Source: Tropicimonas marinistellae | Lineage (GTDB): Bacteria; Pseudomonadota; Alphaproteobacteria; Rhodobacterales; Rhodobacteraceae | Reading direction: 5' to 3' | Length of the DNA: 64,000 nt | NCBI RefSeq assembly: GCF_001509585.1 | Contig: NZ_LNCI01000002.1 | Span: 372,001-436,000 of the forward strand | Part shown: positions 55,990-64,000 of the stretch, in pieces | Numbering within the stretch: the stretch's first letter is position 1 | How the letters are laid out: the number at the start of each line of letters is the position of its first letter | Made by a program: the position numbers and the translations under genes | Notes under the pieces: generated by a model | What the model was told of the DNA's origin: nothing | The model's input: only the letters and a program-made list of their open reading frames with translations | Databases searched by the model: none

Positions 55990-56967
55990 ATGCTCAAGTC
56001 CCTGACTGCCGTTTCGGTGGCCGCGCTGATCGTCGGCGCCCCGGCGGCGATGGCCGAAACCCTCAAATTCGCGTATGCGAGCAATGCCACGCCGACCGTC
56101 GAAGCGATGCAGAAGTTCGGTGAACTGGTGGCCGAGAAAACCGGCGGCGATGTGACCGTCCAGTACTTCCCCGACAGCCAGCTTGGCGGCGAGCGCGAGC
56201 TTGTCGAACTGGTCAAGGCCGGCACCATCGACATGACCAAGGTGTCTGGCGGGCTGATGGAGAGCTTCGCCCCGATCTATGGCGTCTTCTCCATGCCCTA
56301 TCTCTTCGACAGCGAAGCGCATTTCTACAAGGTCATGGACGATGCGGGCATCATGCAGCCGGTCTATGACACCACGAGCGGCGACGGTTTTGCTGCCGTG
56401 ACCTATTACAACAGCGGCGCGCGCAGCTTCTATACCTCCGAGAAGCCGATTGAGAGCGTTGCGGACCTCAAGGGCCTGAAATTCCGCGTTATGCAGAGCC
56501 CGACCTCGATCAAGATGGTCGAGCTGCTCGGCGCCACGCCGATCGCCATGGGGCAGGCCGAAGTCTACACCTCGCTGCAGCAGGGCGTGCTCGACGGGGC
56601 CGAGAACAACGAATACGCCATCACCATCGCGCGTCACGGCGAAGTGGCCAAGCACTATAGCTATGACGTGCACAGCCGCATCCCCGACTTCGTGCTGATC
56701 TCCACACGCACGCTCGACAAGCTGTCGGAAGAAAACCGCGCTGCTGTTCTGGAGGCCGCGAAGGAATCGACCGAGTACCACAAGCAGGTCTGGGGTGAAG
56801 CAATCGAGGCCGAAAAGACCAAGAGCGCCGAGGAGTTCGGGGTGCAGTTCTACTATCCGGACGTGGCCGAGTTCCAGGCCGCGGTTCAGCCGATGTACGA
56901 AGAGCTGAAGGCCGAGCCCGAGAAATACTCGGTCTATGAAGCCATCCGCGCTGTGGCTGGAGAGTAA
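55990..56967 (+). CDS. dctP: TRAP transporter periplasmic binding protein DctP
   Basis: Receptor of 325 residues with a signal peptide (cleaved after about residue 22, AMA-ET). The conserved LKGLKFRVMQSPT segment supplies the arginine that grips the ligand carboxylate, and QQGVLDGAENNE is a family hallmark. GAGGAGG precedes the ATG. In this setting it probably binds uronate-containing pectin fragments. Confidence 0.92.
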   Translation: MLKSLTAVSVAALIVGAPAAMAETLKFAYASNATPTVEAMQKFGELVAEKTGGDVTVQYFPDSQLGGERELVELVKAGTIDMTKVSGGLMESFAPIYGVFSMPYLFDSEAHFYKVMDDAGIMQPVYDTTSGDGFAAVTYYNSGARSFYTSEKPIESVADLKGLKFRVMQSPTSIKMVELLGATPIAMGQAEVYTSLQQGVLDGAENNEYAITIARHGEVAKHYSYDVHSRIPDFVLISTRTLDKLSEENRAAVLEAAKESTEYHKQVWGEAIEAEKTKSAEEFGVQFYYPDVAEFQAAVQPMYEELKAEPEKYSVYEAIRAVAGE

Positions 56968-56969
56968 CC

Positions 56970-57482
56970 ATGAAAGCGGCACGTCGCATTCTCGATTCCG
57001 TCGTAGGGGCGGCGTGCTGCCTCATCCTGGCGCTGATGATCGTGGTCTTGGCTTGGCAGGTGTTCAGCCGTTACGCGCTGAACACGCCATCCACCTTTTC
57101 CGAAGAGATCCTGCGCTATGGCATGATCTGGTCGTCCTTCCTCGGGGCGGCCTATGCCTGCAGCCGGGGCACCCACATGGCCGTCGGCCTGGTGCGTGAC
57201 ATGGCAAAGGGCCGGCTGGCCTACCTGCTGCACTTGCTCGTTCCGATCTCCTTCCTGATCTTCTCGGTCACGGTGCTGATCGTTGGCGGATTGCGGGCGA
57301 TGGATATCGCCAGCGGCCAGTATAGCGCAGTGCTCCAGATCCCCATGGTCTGGGTCTACGCGGCGATGCCCGTGGGCGGCGCCTTCATGGTCGTCTACAG
57401 CATTCTTAACTTGCTCGAACGCCTATTCGAGACCCGCGAGGAAGCGGATCCGCTCGAAAAGGCAATGGCTTCGGGGGACTGA
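56970..57482 (+). CDS. dctQ: TRAP transporter small permease DctQ
   Basis: Membrane subunit of 170 residues with four membrane segments; VLAWQVFSRYALNTPSTFSEEILRYGMIW is typical of DctQ (FSRY and EE motifs). It starts two bases after the dctP stop and ends just before dctM. Confidence 0.92.
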   Translation: MKAARRILDSVVGAACCLILALMIVVLAWQVFSRYALNTPSTFSEEILRYGMIWSSFLGAAYACSRGTHMAVGLVRDMAKGRLAYLLHLLVPISFLIFSVTVLIVGGLRAMDIASGQYSAVLQIPMVWVYAAMPVGGAFMVVYSILNLLERLFETREEADPLEKAMASGD

Positions 57483-57485
57483 CAC

Positions 57486-58784
57486 GTGGCTGGACAAGCA
57501 AGCCTCATCCTGATCTCGGTTTTCGGGTTCCTGGCGATCCTCGGCATTCCGCTGGCGATCTCGCTGACCGCGGCGGCCTTTGCCTCGGTGCTGCTGATGG
57601 TGCCCGTGGACATGGCGCTTTTCACCTCGGCTCAGAAGATGGTGGCGAGCCTCGACAGCTTCTCGCTGCTGGCGGTGCCCTTCTTCATCCTCTCCGGCGT
57701 AATGATGAATTCCGGCGGTATCGCGATCCGTCTGGTGAATTTCGCGCAGTTGCTCGCCGGGCGCATTCCCGGGTCGCTGGCGCAGACCAATATCGCCGGC
57801 AACATGCTCTTCGGTTGCATCTCCGGCTCCGCCATCGCCGCGTCGACCTCCATCGGCGGCGTGATGATCCCGATCCAGGCGGACAACGGATACCACCGGC
57901 CCTTCGCGGCCGCAGTGAACATCGCCTCGGCACCGACGGGGATGCTGATCCCTCCGACAACGGCCTTCATCATCTATTCGCTGGTCTCGGGCGGCACTTC
58001 TGTTGCGGCCCTCTTCCTTGGCGGCGCGATGGCCGGCACGCTCTGGGGGCTTGGGCTGATGGCGATGACCCTGATCGTCGCCAAGAAACGCGGCTACAAG
58101 CTGGCCGACCGTCCGACCCTAAAAATCGCCGTCAAGACCACGCTCGATGCGATCCCCAGCCTGCTGCTGATCGTCTTCGTCATTGGCGGCATCGTGATGG
58201 GCATCGTCACACCGGTCGAAGCCTCGGGTATCGCGGTGATCTACACGATGCTGCTCGCCTTCGTCATCCACCGCACCAAGCCCATCACCGAGTTCCCGAA
58301 ATTCCTGCTGGAAACAGCGGAGATGACCGGCGCGATCATGCTGCTTCTGGCAGCCTCCGCGGCGCTCTCCTTCTCCATGGCCTTCACTGGCATTCCTGCT
58401 GCCGTCACCTCGCTGGTGCTGGGCATCTCGGAGAACCCGATCATCGTGCTATTGATCATCAACGTGCTGCTGATTGTCATCGGCTGCTTCATGGATATTG
58501 GTCCGGCGATCCTGATCTTCACCCCGATCCTGCTGCCCATCGCGCAACAGATCGGCGTCGATCCGGTGCATTTCGGCGTCATCATGATCTTCAACCTCGC
58601 CATCGGCACCATCACTCCACCCGTGGGCACGGGTCTCTTCATCGGTGCCAGCGTCGCCAAGGTGAAGGTGGAACAGGCCATCGTCGCGTTGCTGCCCTTC
58701 TACGCGCTGCTCTTCGTGATCCTGTTTCTCGTCACCTATTGGCCGGGCCTGACCATGAGCCTCCCGAGGCTGTTCGGCTTCTGA
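57486..58784 (+). CDS. dctM: TRAP transporter large permease DctM
   Basis: Membrane subunit of 432 residues with about twelve segments. Hallmarks include GNMLFGCISGSAIAASTSIGGVMIP, IPPTTAFIIYS and GTITPPVGTGLFIGASV. It begins with GTG at 57486, three bases after the dctQ stop. Together with DctP and DctQ it imports uronates using the sodium gradient. A strong terminator hairpin follows it. Confidence 0.93.
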   Translation: MAGQASLILISVFGFLAILGIPLAISLTAAAFASVLLMVPVDMALFTSAQKMVASLDSFSLLAVPFFILSGVMMNSGGIAIRLVNFAQLLAGRIPGSLAQTNIAGNMLFGCISGSAIAASTSIGGVMIPIQADNGYHRPFAAAVNIASAPTGMLIPPTTAFIIYSLVSGGTSVAALFLGGAMAGTLWGLGLMAMTLIVAKKRGYKLADRPTLKIAVKTTLDAIPSLLLIVFVIGGIVMGIVTPVEASGIAVIYTMLLAFVIHRTKPITEFPKFLLETAEMTGAIMLLLAASAALSFSMAFTGIPAAVTSLVLGISENPIIVLLIINVLLIVIGCFMDIGPAILIFTPILLPIAQQIGVDPVHFGVIMIFNLAIGTITPPVGTGLFIGASVAKVKVEQAIVALLPFYALLFVILFLVTYWPGLTMSLPRLFGF

Positions 58785-58801
58785 CCCCGTTCCTCCCTCA
58801 C

Positions 58802-58830
58802 TGGCCGGCCGTTGCGCCGGCCACTTTTTT
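58802..58830 (+). terminator. Strong intrinsic terminator between dctM and kduI
   Basis: A perfect 8-bp stem (TGGCCGGC with GCCGGCCA), a 6-base loop, then C and six Ts. It splits an otherwise same-strand locus, so kduI-kduD-esterase either have their own promoter in the 23 bases that follow or depend on read-through. Confidence 0.85.
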
Positions 58831-58853
58831 GACCTTTCCTCAAGGAGACTGTC

Positions 58854-59678
58854 ATGCTGACCGTCCAGACCCGTCATGCCGTTCACCCAAATCACGCCAG
58901 GGCAATGGATACTGACGAGTTGCGTGAACACTTCCTCGCGCAGGATCTCTTCGCGCCGGGTGATATCCGCCTTGTCTACACCCATTACGACCGCTTCACC
59001 CTCGGTGGCGCGGTGCCCGCGGGCGGCGCGTTGGTGCTCGACAAGGTGGAAGAGACCAAGACGCCTTCTTTCCTCGACCGGCGCGAAATGGGCATCGTGA
59101 ATATCGGCGAGACCGGCACCGTCTCCGCCGCTGGAGAGACCTGGACGCTCGATGCCGGTGACGTTCTCTATCTCGGTGTGGGCGCAGGCCCCGTCACTTT
59201 CGGCGGCAATGGCCGTTTCTACATTACCTCGGCGCCCGCGCACCGGACCTTCCCGAACAAGCTGATCACGCTCGCCGATTGCGTCGAGGTCAAGATGGGC
59301 GCGGTCGAGACTTCCAACAAGCGTACCATCAAGCAGTTCATCCACCCGCAGGTAATGGAAAGCTGCCAGTTGATCGTCGGCTACACAACGCTGGAGGACG
59401 GTTCGGTCTGGAACACCATGCCGGCACACATCCACGACCGCCGGATGGAAGCCTATCTCTATTGGGGCATGGCACCTGAAGCGCGCGTACTGCACCTGAT
59501 GGGGGAGCCGGAGCAAACGCGACATCTCTTCATCGCCAACGAGGAAGTGGCGATCTCTCCTGCATGGTCGATCCACGCCGGTGCGGGCATCGGCGGCTAC
59601 ACCTTCATCTGGGCCATGGCCGGGGACAATGTCGACTATACGGATATGGAGTTTGTCCAACCGGGAGAGCTTCGGTGA
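58854..59678 (+). CDS. kduI: 5-keto-4-deoxyuronate isomerase KduI
   Basis: Cupin enzyme of 274 residues that converts 4-deoxy-L-threo-5-hexosulose uronate (released from unsaturated uronates by GH105 and related enzymes) to 2,5-diketo-3-deoxygluconate. The zinc-binding segment PAHIHDRRMEAYLYW and the later histidine in PAWSIHAGAG are present, as is the N-terminal FLVYTHYDRF-like strand. AAGGAG precedes the ATG. Its stop overlaps the kduD start. Confidence 0.95.
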   Translation: MLTVQTRHAVHPNHARAMDTDELREHFLAQDLFAPGDIRLVYTHYDRFTLGGAVPAGGALVLDKVEETKTPSFLDRREMGIVNIGETGTVSAAGETWTLDAGDVLYLGVGAGPVTFGGNGRFYITSAPAHRTFPNKLITLADCVEVKMGAVETSNKRTIKQFIHPQVMESCQLIVGYTTLEDGSVWNTMPAHIHDRRMEAYLYWGMAPEARVLHLMGEPEQTRHLFIANEEVAISPAWSIHAGAGIGGYTFIWAMAGDNVDYTDMEFVQPGELR

Positions 59679-60415
59679 ATGCGTTCTCACTCGACGGCCG
59701 GACGGCGTTGGTGACCGGTGCCAATACGGGCATCGGTCAGGCCATCGCCGTTGCACTCGCGGAAGCGGGCGCTGCCGTGACCTGCGCCGGGCGCCGCGAC
59801 TGCGACGAGACGGTGGAGAGAATTCGCTCTGCCGGAGCTACCGGCGATAGTCTGCGCCTCGACTTCGGCGATCCGATGGCCGCGAAGGACCTGTTCGACG
59901 AACGGCCCTTCGACGTTCTGGTCAACAACGCCGGGTTGATCCGCCGCGCGGATGCCACCGACTTCTCGGAAAGCGACTGGGACGACGTGATGGACGTGAA
60001 CCTGAAGGCCGCGTTCTTCACCTGCCAGAGCTTTGCCCGCGCCGTCTTTGCCCGCAACGGAGGTGGCAAGATCGTGAACATCGCCTCGCTTCTATCCTTC
60101 CAGGGAGGCATCCGAGTAGCGTCCTACACGGCCTCGAAACATGGCATCGCGGGTATCACCAAGCTGTTGTCGAACGAATGGGCGGCGCGCGGTATCAACG
60201 TCAACGCAATCGCGCCAGGTTACATCGCCACCAACAACACCGAGGCCCTGCGCGATGACCCGAAGCGTTCAGAGGCAATCCTCGATCGGATTCCCGCCGG
60301 ACGCTGGGGCGATCCGACCGACATCGCGCAAAGCGTTGTCTTTCTCTCGGCACCGGCGTCTGACTACGTGCATGGAGCGGTGCTGAACGTCGATGGCGGG
60401 TGGCTGGGCCGATGA
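59675..60415 (+). CDS. kduD: 2-keto-3-deoxygluconate dehydrogenase KduD
   Basis: Short-chain dehydrogenase of 246 residues that reduces the KduI product to 2-keto-3-deoxygluconate. The cofactor motif GANTGIG, NNAG and the catalytic YTASK are all present. The start is a GTG at 59675 overlapping the kduI stop (GTGA), with GGGAGAG before it. The later kinase and aldolase for this product are not in the window. Confidence 0.94.
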   Translation: MNAFSLDGRTALVTGANTGIGQAIAVALAEAGAAVTCAGRRDCDETVERIRSAGATGDSLRLDFGDPMAAKDLFDERPFDVLVNNAGLIRRADATDFSESDWDDVMDVNLKAAFFTCQSFARAVFARNGGGKIVNIASLLSFQGGIRVASYTASKHGIAGITKLLSNEWAARGINVNAIAPGYIATNNTEALRDDPKRSEAILDRIPAGRWGDPTDIAQSVVFLSAPASDYVHGAVLNVDGGWLGR

Positions 60416-61242
60416 GCGGACTTCCAGCAACCATCCCTCCGTCACCACCGGCACCTTCGGTCGTGTGTCTCGGCGACGGGGCGGAAAACGCCATCCTGGG
60501 AGACTGGCCGGACCGGCGGTTCGATGGCGTTCACCGCGCAGAACTGCATTCCCACCGGATTGCCGCCCCGCGCGCGATGGCGCTGGTCTGTGTTGGCGGG
60601 GGATACACTGGCCTCGTCTACGACAAGGAAGGCACCGAAATCGCGCTCTGGCTGAACGCAATCGGGCTCGATGCCCATATCCTCATCCACAGGCTGCCGG
60701 GCGGAACCGATGGTGCAGGGTTACGGTTCGGCAAGGACATTGCCTTGCGAGACGGATTGAATGCGCTGGAGTTGCTGGCTGACCGCCATCCAGACCTGCC
60801 GCTTTTTCATGTCGGGTTGTCCTCGGGTGGTCATCTATCGGCTGTGCTCGCATGCCATTCACAGCCGATTTCCGCGCGGGGTGTGCTGATCGGATATGCG
60901 CCGCTCAATGCGAACCATCGGGATCACAAATTCCCGCCCGGCAAACCCGATTACCCACCCATCGAAAAGCAGGACTTCTACGACGATTGGCCAATCGGTC
61001 TGACGAACCATGAGGACGCGATCCCGCATGTTCCGGTGTTCCTGGCCTATGCGCTGCGGGACAAGTCCGTACCGGTCCAGCATGCGACGCGCCTGATCGA
61101 AACCGCAGCGCGGCAAGACCTCGACCTCGACGCCCACATCTTCGGCGCCGCGCCGCATGGGTTTGCATTGCGGGATCGGGCCGGCTCGCATGTCGCCTGG
61201 CCGGACCTTGCGCGCCAATGGTTCGACCGCTTTCTGGCGTGA
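60412..61242 (+). CDS. Alpha/beta-hydrolase, probable carbohydrate esterase
   Basis: Cytoplasmic hydrolase of 276 residues. The oxyanion loop is CVGGGYTG and the nucleophile is the central serine of GLSSGGHLSAVL. The acid is probably in ALRDKSVPVQHA and the histidine in GAAPHGFALRD. It resembles the acetyl-xylan/pectin esterase (BD-FAE-like) group. Its start overlaps the kduD stop (ATGA). Removing acetyl groups from imported pectin fragments is a reasonable role, inferred from position. Confidence 0.82.
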   Translation: MSGLPATIPPSPPAPSVVCLGDGAENAILGDWPDRRFDGVHRAELHSHRIAAPRAMALVCVGGGYTGLVYDKEGTEIALWLNAIGLDAHILIHRLPGGTDGAGLRFGKDIALRDGLNALELLADRHPDLPLFHVGLSSGGHLSAVLACHSQPISARGVLIGYAPLNANHRDHKFPPGKPDYPPIEKQDFYDDWPIGLTNHEDAIPHVPVFLAYALRDKSVPVQHATRLIETAARQDLDLDAHIFGAAPHGFALRDRAGSHVAWPDLARQWFDRFLA

Positions 61243-61542
61243 TCGATATGCGACGCCACCGTTGTTTGGCGCGCCGAAAGCAGACCTCATTCCGGCCCCG
61301 GCCGGAGCGATCTGGCTGGCCGTACAAACCGCATCATGATGCAAGTGTCGTGAAAGCCGACGGCGCGCCGGCCGTGTCGAGCGGACAGTCGAGCGTGAGC
61401 GAGAAAAGGGACAGAACTGGTGCCAGATCATGCGACAGGGACGCCGTGCCCAGGTTGACGCGCATAGCTTCCGGCATGCTCCGGCGCGGACAGTGTGCGC
61501 CAGATCGCGAAGGCCGGGTGGGCGCATGATATTGCTTTTCGT
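61243..61542. other. Convergent intergenic gap
   Basis: About 300 bases between the esterase and the convergent YgjV-like gene. A minus-strand frame of 83 codons (61334-61585) overlaps the latter and has no ribosome site; it is not called. Confidence 0.45.
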
Positions 61543-62094
61543 TCATGCGCTGGCCGATCTGGCGGCTCGACGGCGGGTAATCCACTCACGCCGGAGTGCC
61601 GCCGCACCGATGGCAAACGACAGGATTGCGCCGGCCAACGCCGCAATCGCCCCAACGGTGAGATCGTGACCGATCCCGAACGGGGATGCGGCGAGCATGA
61701 TCGCGCGCATCCGCAACAGGTCTCGCTGCATGCGACCTATCATGATCAGGCAACAGGCGCAGGTTGCGAGCACCGAAGGCAGTCCGCACCAGGTGAAAAA
61801 CGCGAGCACGATCACAAGAGGGATGAACCCGAATCCCATCTTGCATAGCCAGGGTTTCTCGCCGGCAATCAAGGCTATGGCGCTTTGCATCGCTCCCACC
61901 AGACAGACGCTCGTTCCACTCCATTGATCCATCAATGCGTAATGCGTGGCGTAGCATCCGGCGATGCCAATCTGTGCAGCGAGAATCCGATTGCGGCGAC
62001 GTAGCAGGGGCCAGATGAGTTGCCCAGCCAGCGCAGCGAATCCGAAGAGCGGGGCCAGCGGTATTTCCGTGATAGACGTGGCAAACATGGTCAT
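61543..62094 (-). CDS. YgjV-like inner membrane protein
   Basis: Membrane protein of about 183 residues with six to seven hydrophobic segments, including AQIGIAGCYATHYALMDQWSG followed by MQSAIALIAG, the pattern of the Imp-YgjV family of unknown function. Three ATGs lie close together (62097, 62094, 62088); GGAG is best spaced from 62094. It is divergent from a TetR regulator whose likely operator overlaps its promoter. Confidence 0.7.
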   Translation of the reverse strand: MTMFATSITEIPLAPLFGFAALAGQLIWPLLRRRNRILAAQIGIAGCYATHYALMDQWSGTSVCLVGAMQSAIALIAGEKPWLCKMGFGFIPLVIVLAFFTWCGLPSVLATCACCLIMIGRMQRDLLRMRAIMLAASPFGIGHDLTVGAIAALAGAILSFAIGAAALRREWITRRRAARSASA

Positions 62095-62113
62095 CATCAG
62101 CTCCGGACAATTG

Positions 62114-62152
62114 CAGACTATTTGGTCTGTTTTAAACATACCGTTCGGTCTG
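62114..62152. promoter_or_regulatory. Candidate TetR operator region
   Basis: CAGAC-N6-GTCTG (62114-62129) is followed by ACCGTTCGGTCTG (62140-62152), sharing the GGTCTG half-site. CAGACTRT direct repeats also occur just before the TetR start (about 62264-62280). The clustering suggests the TetR protein represses both itself and the YgjV-like gene. Confidence 0.5.
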
Positions 62153-62291
62153 TTTCAGAACTCGGTCAGATGACGTTTCGATTGTTTCTATGGCTGATAT
62201 TTGTTGCTACGCTTGTCTTCAAAGCGTGAGTTGCCACGTAGGCGAGGTTCGGGTAGCCTGATCCAGACTATACAGACTGTTTGGAGGCGGT

Positions 62292-62918
62292 GTGTCCAAG
62301 AGAGGGGAATTGACGCGGGAGCATATTCTCGCAACGGCGAAGCGCCTGATCATGGAGAATGGATTCGCCGGAACGTCCGTCGACGACATTCTCAAGGCGG
62401 CCGAGGTCTCAAAAGGCGCGTTTTTCCACCACTTCAAGTCAAGGGCGGATCTTGCGTCGAAGCTGTTGCGGTGGCACGCCGCGCAGGACATCACGATGTT
62501 CCGGACTCTCGCGGCAGAGGCGGAGGCAACCCACGATGACCCCTACGATCAGTTGACAAGATTTCTGACGGATTTCGAGACCTACATCTCGAACCCGACT
62601 GAACCCTCACGCGGTTGCATGTATGCCGTCTTCACCTACGAGAGCGAGGTGTTCGACGAGGATGTAACCAGTCTCGTTGCGGACACGCTTCGGGAATGGA
62701 GCGCAATTTACATCCGAAAGTTCCAGGAGGTGATTGACCGGTACCCTCCACGGCGACCCGTTTCTGCGAAACAACTCTCAGAAATGATCGTATCGCTCAT
62801 CGAGGGGGGGCTCGTCCTTCAACGCGCCTTTGGAAACACGCAGATTACCGCGCGGCAATCGGAACACTTCCGTGCCTATCTCGACCTTTTGTTTGCCGAT
62901 TCAAGGGAAGCGGCATAG
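62292..62918 (+). CDS. TetR-family transcriptional regulator
   Basis: Regulator of 208 residues. The N-terminal helix-turn-helix (HILATAKRLIMENGFAGTSVDDILKAAEVSKGAFFHHF) is a textbook TetR domain. The ligand domain carries YESEVFDEDV and resembles the AcuR/NemR-like group with a C-terminal TetR domain. The start is GTG at 62292, preceded by TTGGAGG. Inverted GTCTG repeats upstream are probably its operator. Confidence 0.92.
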   Translation: MSKRGELTREHILATAKRLIMENGFAGTSVDDILKAAEVSKGAFFHHFKSRADLASKLLRWHAAQDITMFRTLAAEAEATHDDPYDQLTRFLTDFETYISNPTEPSRGCMYAVFTYESEVFDEDVTSLVADTLREWSAIYIRKFQEVIDRYPPRRPVSAKQLSEMIVSLIEGGLVLQRAFGNTQITARQSEHFRAYLDLLFADSREAA

Positions 62919-62949
62919 GCGCGTTTGCGGTGCGCGTCGCGGAGACGCG

Positions 62950-64000
62950 TTAATCCTGCGCGACTGGCAGGTCGATGTGAAAGGTGGCGCCCGTCGCGGT
63001 GTTTCGGTCAAGCTGGATCGATCCACCATGGGCAGAGACGACGCGATGGCAGAATGCAAGACCGACACCGGTGCCTTTTCCCTTGGATTTTGTGGTGAAC
63101 AGCGGGTCGAAGATTCGTCCATGGATCTGCGTGGGAATACCCGGCCCGTTGTCCGAAAGCGTGAGACGAACGAAGTCGGTTCCCGAATGCCGTGCCCCGG
63201 CTATCCGAACCGAGCCGCCGATACCGGCGTCGCTCATCGCCTGTTCGGCATTGGTGAGGATGTTTAGGATCACCTGAACCATTTGAATGTCATCGACCGA
63301 AACCATCGGAAGGCTTGGCGGCAGGGTGACCTCTATTTTGGTGAAGGTGTCATCTGAATGACTGTGGAATGCGTCGATGGCGGTCTCAACGAGATCCGGC
63401 AATGTTGCCGGCGCCAGGTTGAGAGGTTGCTCCCGTGCCATCGAAAGAAACGTGCGGACGATCCGGACGCAGCGATCTGCGGCGTCGCTCAACTTGCCAA
63501 CGCGCCTGAGCGCCGCATCGCTGAGCTCCTCTTCACTCAGCATCGTTGCATTCCCGACGACGACCGAAAGCGGATTGTTCAGTTCATGCGCGACGCTGGC
63601 GAGCAATTCGCCGAGGGCGGACATCTTCTCGGATTGGAAGGCGAGGTCCTTCTGCCGTTCGAGTTCCGCCTGCAGGGCCAACTCGTCGGTCAGGTCGATC
63701 ATGTTCGCGACAACCACCTCATCGCCCCGATAGTCAATCAAGCGGGCGGAAAGCGACGCCGGGAATTCCGTTCCGTCGCGGCGCCGGCCCGTCACGCGCA
63801 TGTCGTCCACGCGCGCATCCGGTAGCAGTGCGGTCACGAAATCGGCCCGCTCCTCGACACGTGCGAAGTGATCCCGGCTGTTTCGTGCGGCGCCAAGCAA
63901 CTCCGTGGCGGCTGGTGTCCGGTAGAGTATCTGTCCGTCGCCGATCCGTGACATGGTGAGGTTTGCCGGACAGGCCTCCAGCACCTTTGACATGAGAACT
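62950..64000 (-). CDS. PAS sensor histidine kinase (5' end cut by window)
   Basis: Partial cytoplasmic-type sensor kinase. Visible parts are a PAS domain (ILYRTPAATELLG to NMIDLTDE), a coiled linker, the dimerisation box with the phosphorylated histidine in ASVAHELNNPLSV, the N box (ILNILTNAEQA) and the ATP-binding G boxes DNGPGIP and GKGTGVGLAF. An ATG occurs at 63993, but the frame stays open to the window end and starts abruptly inside a PAS-like segment, so the gene very likely begins outside. Its partner response regulator is not in the window. Confidence 0.88.
   Translation of the reverse strand, partial: VLMSKVLEACPANLTMSRIGDGQILYRTPAATELLGAARNSRDHFARVEERADFVTALLPDARVDDMRVTGRRRDGTEFPASLSARLIDYRGDEVVVANMIDLTDELALQAELERQKDLAFQSEKMSALGELLASVAHELNNPLSVVVGNATMLSEEELSDAALRRVGKLSDAADRCVRIVRTFLSMAREQPLNLAPATLPDLVETAIDAFHSHSDDTFTKIEVTLPPSLPMVSVDDIQMVQVILNILTNAEQAMSDAGIGGSVRIAGARHSGTDFVRLTLSDNGPGIPTQIHGRIFDPLFTTKSKGKGTGVGLAFCHRVVSAHGGSIQLDRNTATGATFHIDLPVAQD

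Noticed and set aside
58449-59756. 435-codon minus-strand frame opposite dctM/kduI
   Set aside because: Runs through a terminator hairpin and two recognised genes.
1-64000. CRISPR arrays, tRNA/rRNA genes, insertion sequences, prophage or attachment sites
   Set aside because: Looked for and not seen: no regularly spaced repeats, no transposase or integrase frames, no cloverleaf sequences recognised by eye.

Overview
The window is GC-rich, gene-dense DNA that looks like an alphaproteobacterium, most likely of the Rhodobacterales/Roseobacter type. This is inferred from the codon use, the erythritol (ery) locus, the many TRAP and tripartite tricarboxylate (TTT) transporters, and the frequent ATGA/GTGA start-stop overlaps. 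No tRNA, rRNA, CRISPR array, insertion sequence or replication gene was seen. Nearly all genes are catabolic or transport genes, as in a chromosomal catabolic island or a megaplasmid.

Layout. 1-13.9 kb: transketolase and transaldolase, then eryD-C-B-A on the minus strand, then a divergent sugar ABC transporter (DUF2291 protein, ATPase, permease, binding protein). Its ATPase carries a second copy of the EryD-type SorC sugar-binding domain. Together these import erythritol, phosphorylate and oxidise it, and pass C4 phosphates to the pentose phosphate enzymes. 14.4-21.8 kb: a Wzx-like flippase, a TctABC transporter on the opposite strand, and an ATP-grasp ligase/DegT aminotransferase pair. 22.6-27.5 kb: phosphate uptake (Pit with a PHO-box-like site, NptA, a small coiled-coil protein) and an inositol-monophosphatase-family enzyme. 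27.9-32.7 kb: an AfuABC-type ABC transporter with a NUDIX hydrolase.

32.9-38.2 kb: a DeoR regulator, PhnD-C-E-E transporter and an atypical HAD hydrolase, reading as one operon behind a palindromic operator. 39-47.9 kb: a mesaconyl-CoA-hydratase-like enzyme, TctB/TctA, a LysR regulator with two helix-turn-helix domains, a D-2-hydroxyacid dehydrogenase, a TctC binding protein, two tandem paralogous methyltransferase-like proteins and a cytoplasmic CPHC thiol oxidoreductase. 48.3-53.7 kb: three unrelated proteases in a row, an amber-interrupted lipoprotein and another decayed frame. 53.7-61.2 kb: a pectin/rhamnogalacturonan side-product locus (IclR regulator, GH105 hydrolase, TRAP transporter, KduI, KduD, an esterase). 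61.5-64 kb: a YgjV-like membrane protein divergent from a TetR regulator, and a sensor histidine kinase cut by the window edge.

The strongest candidates for new biology are the ATPase-SorC fusion, the double-HTH LysR with its methyltransferase-pair/thiol-oxidoreductase neighbourhood, and the phosphonate-type operon whose HAD enzyme lacks the usual second aspartate.
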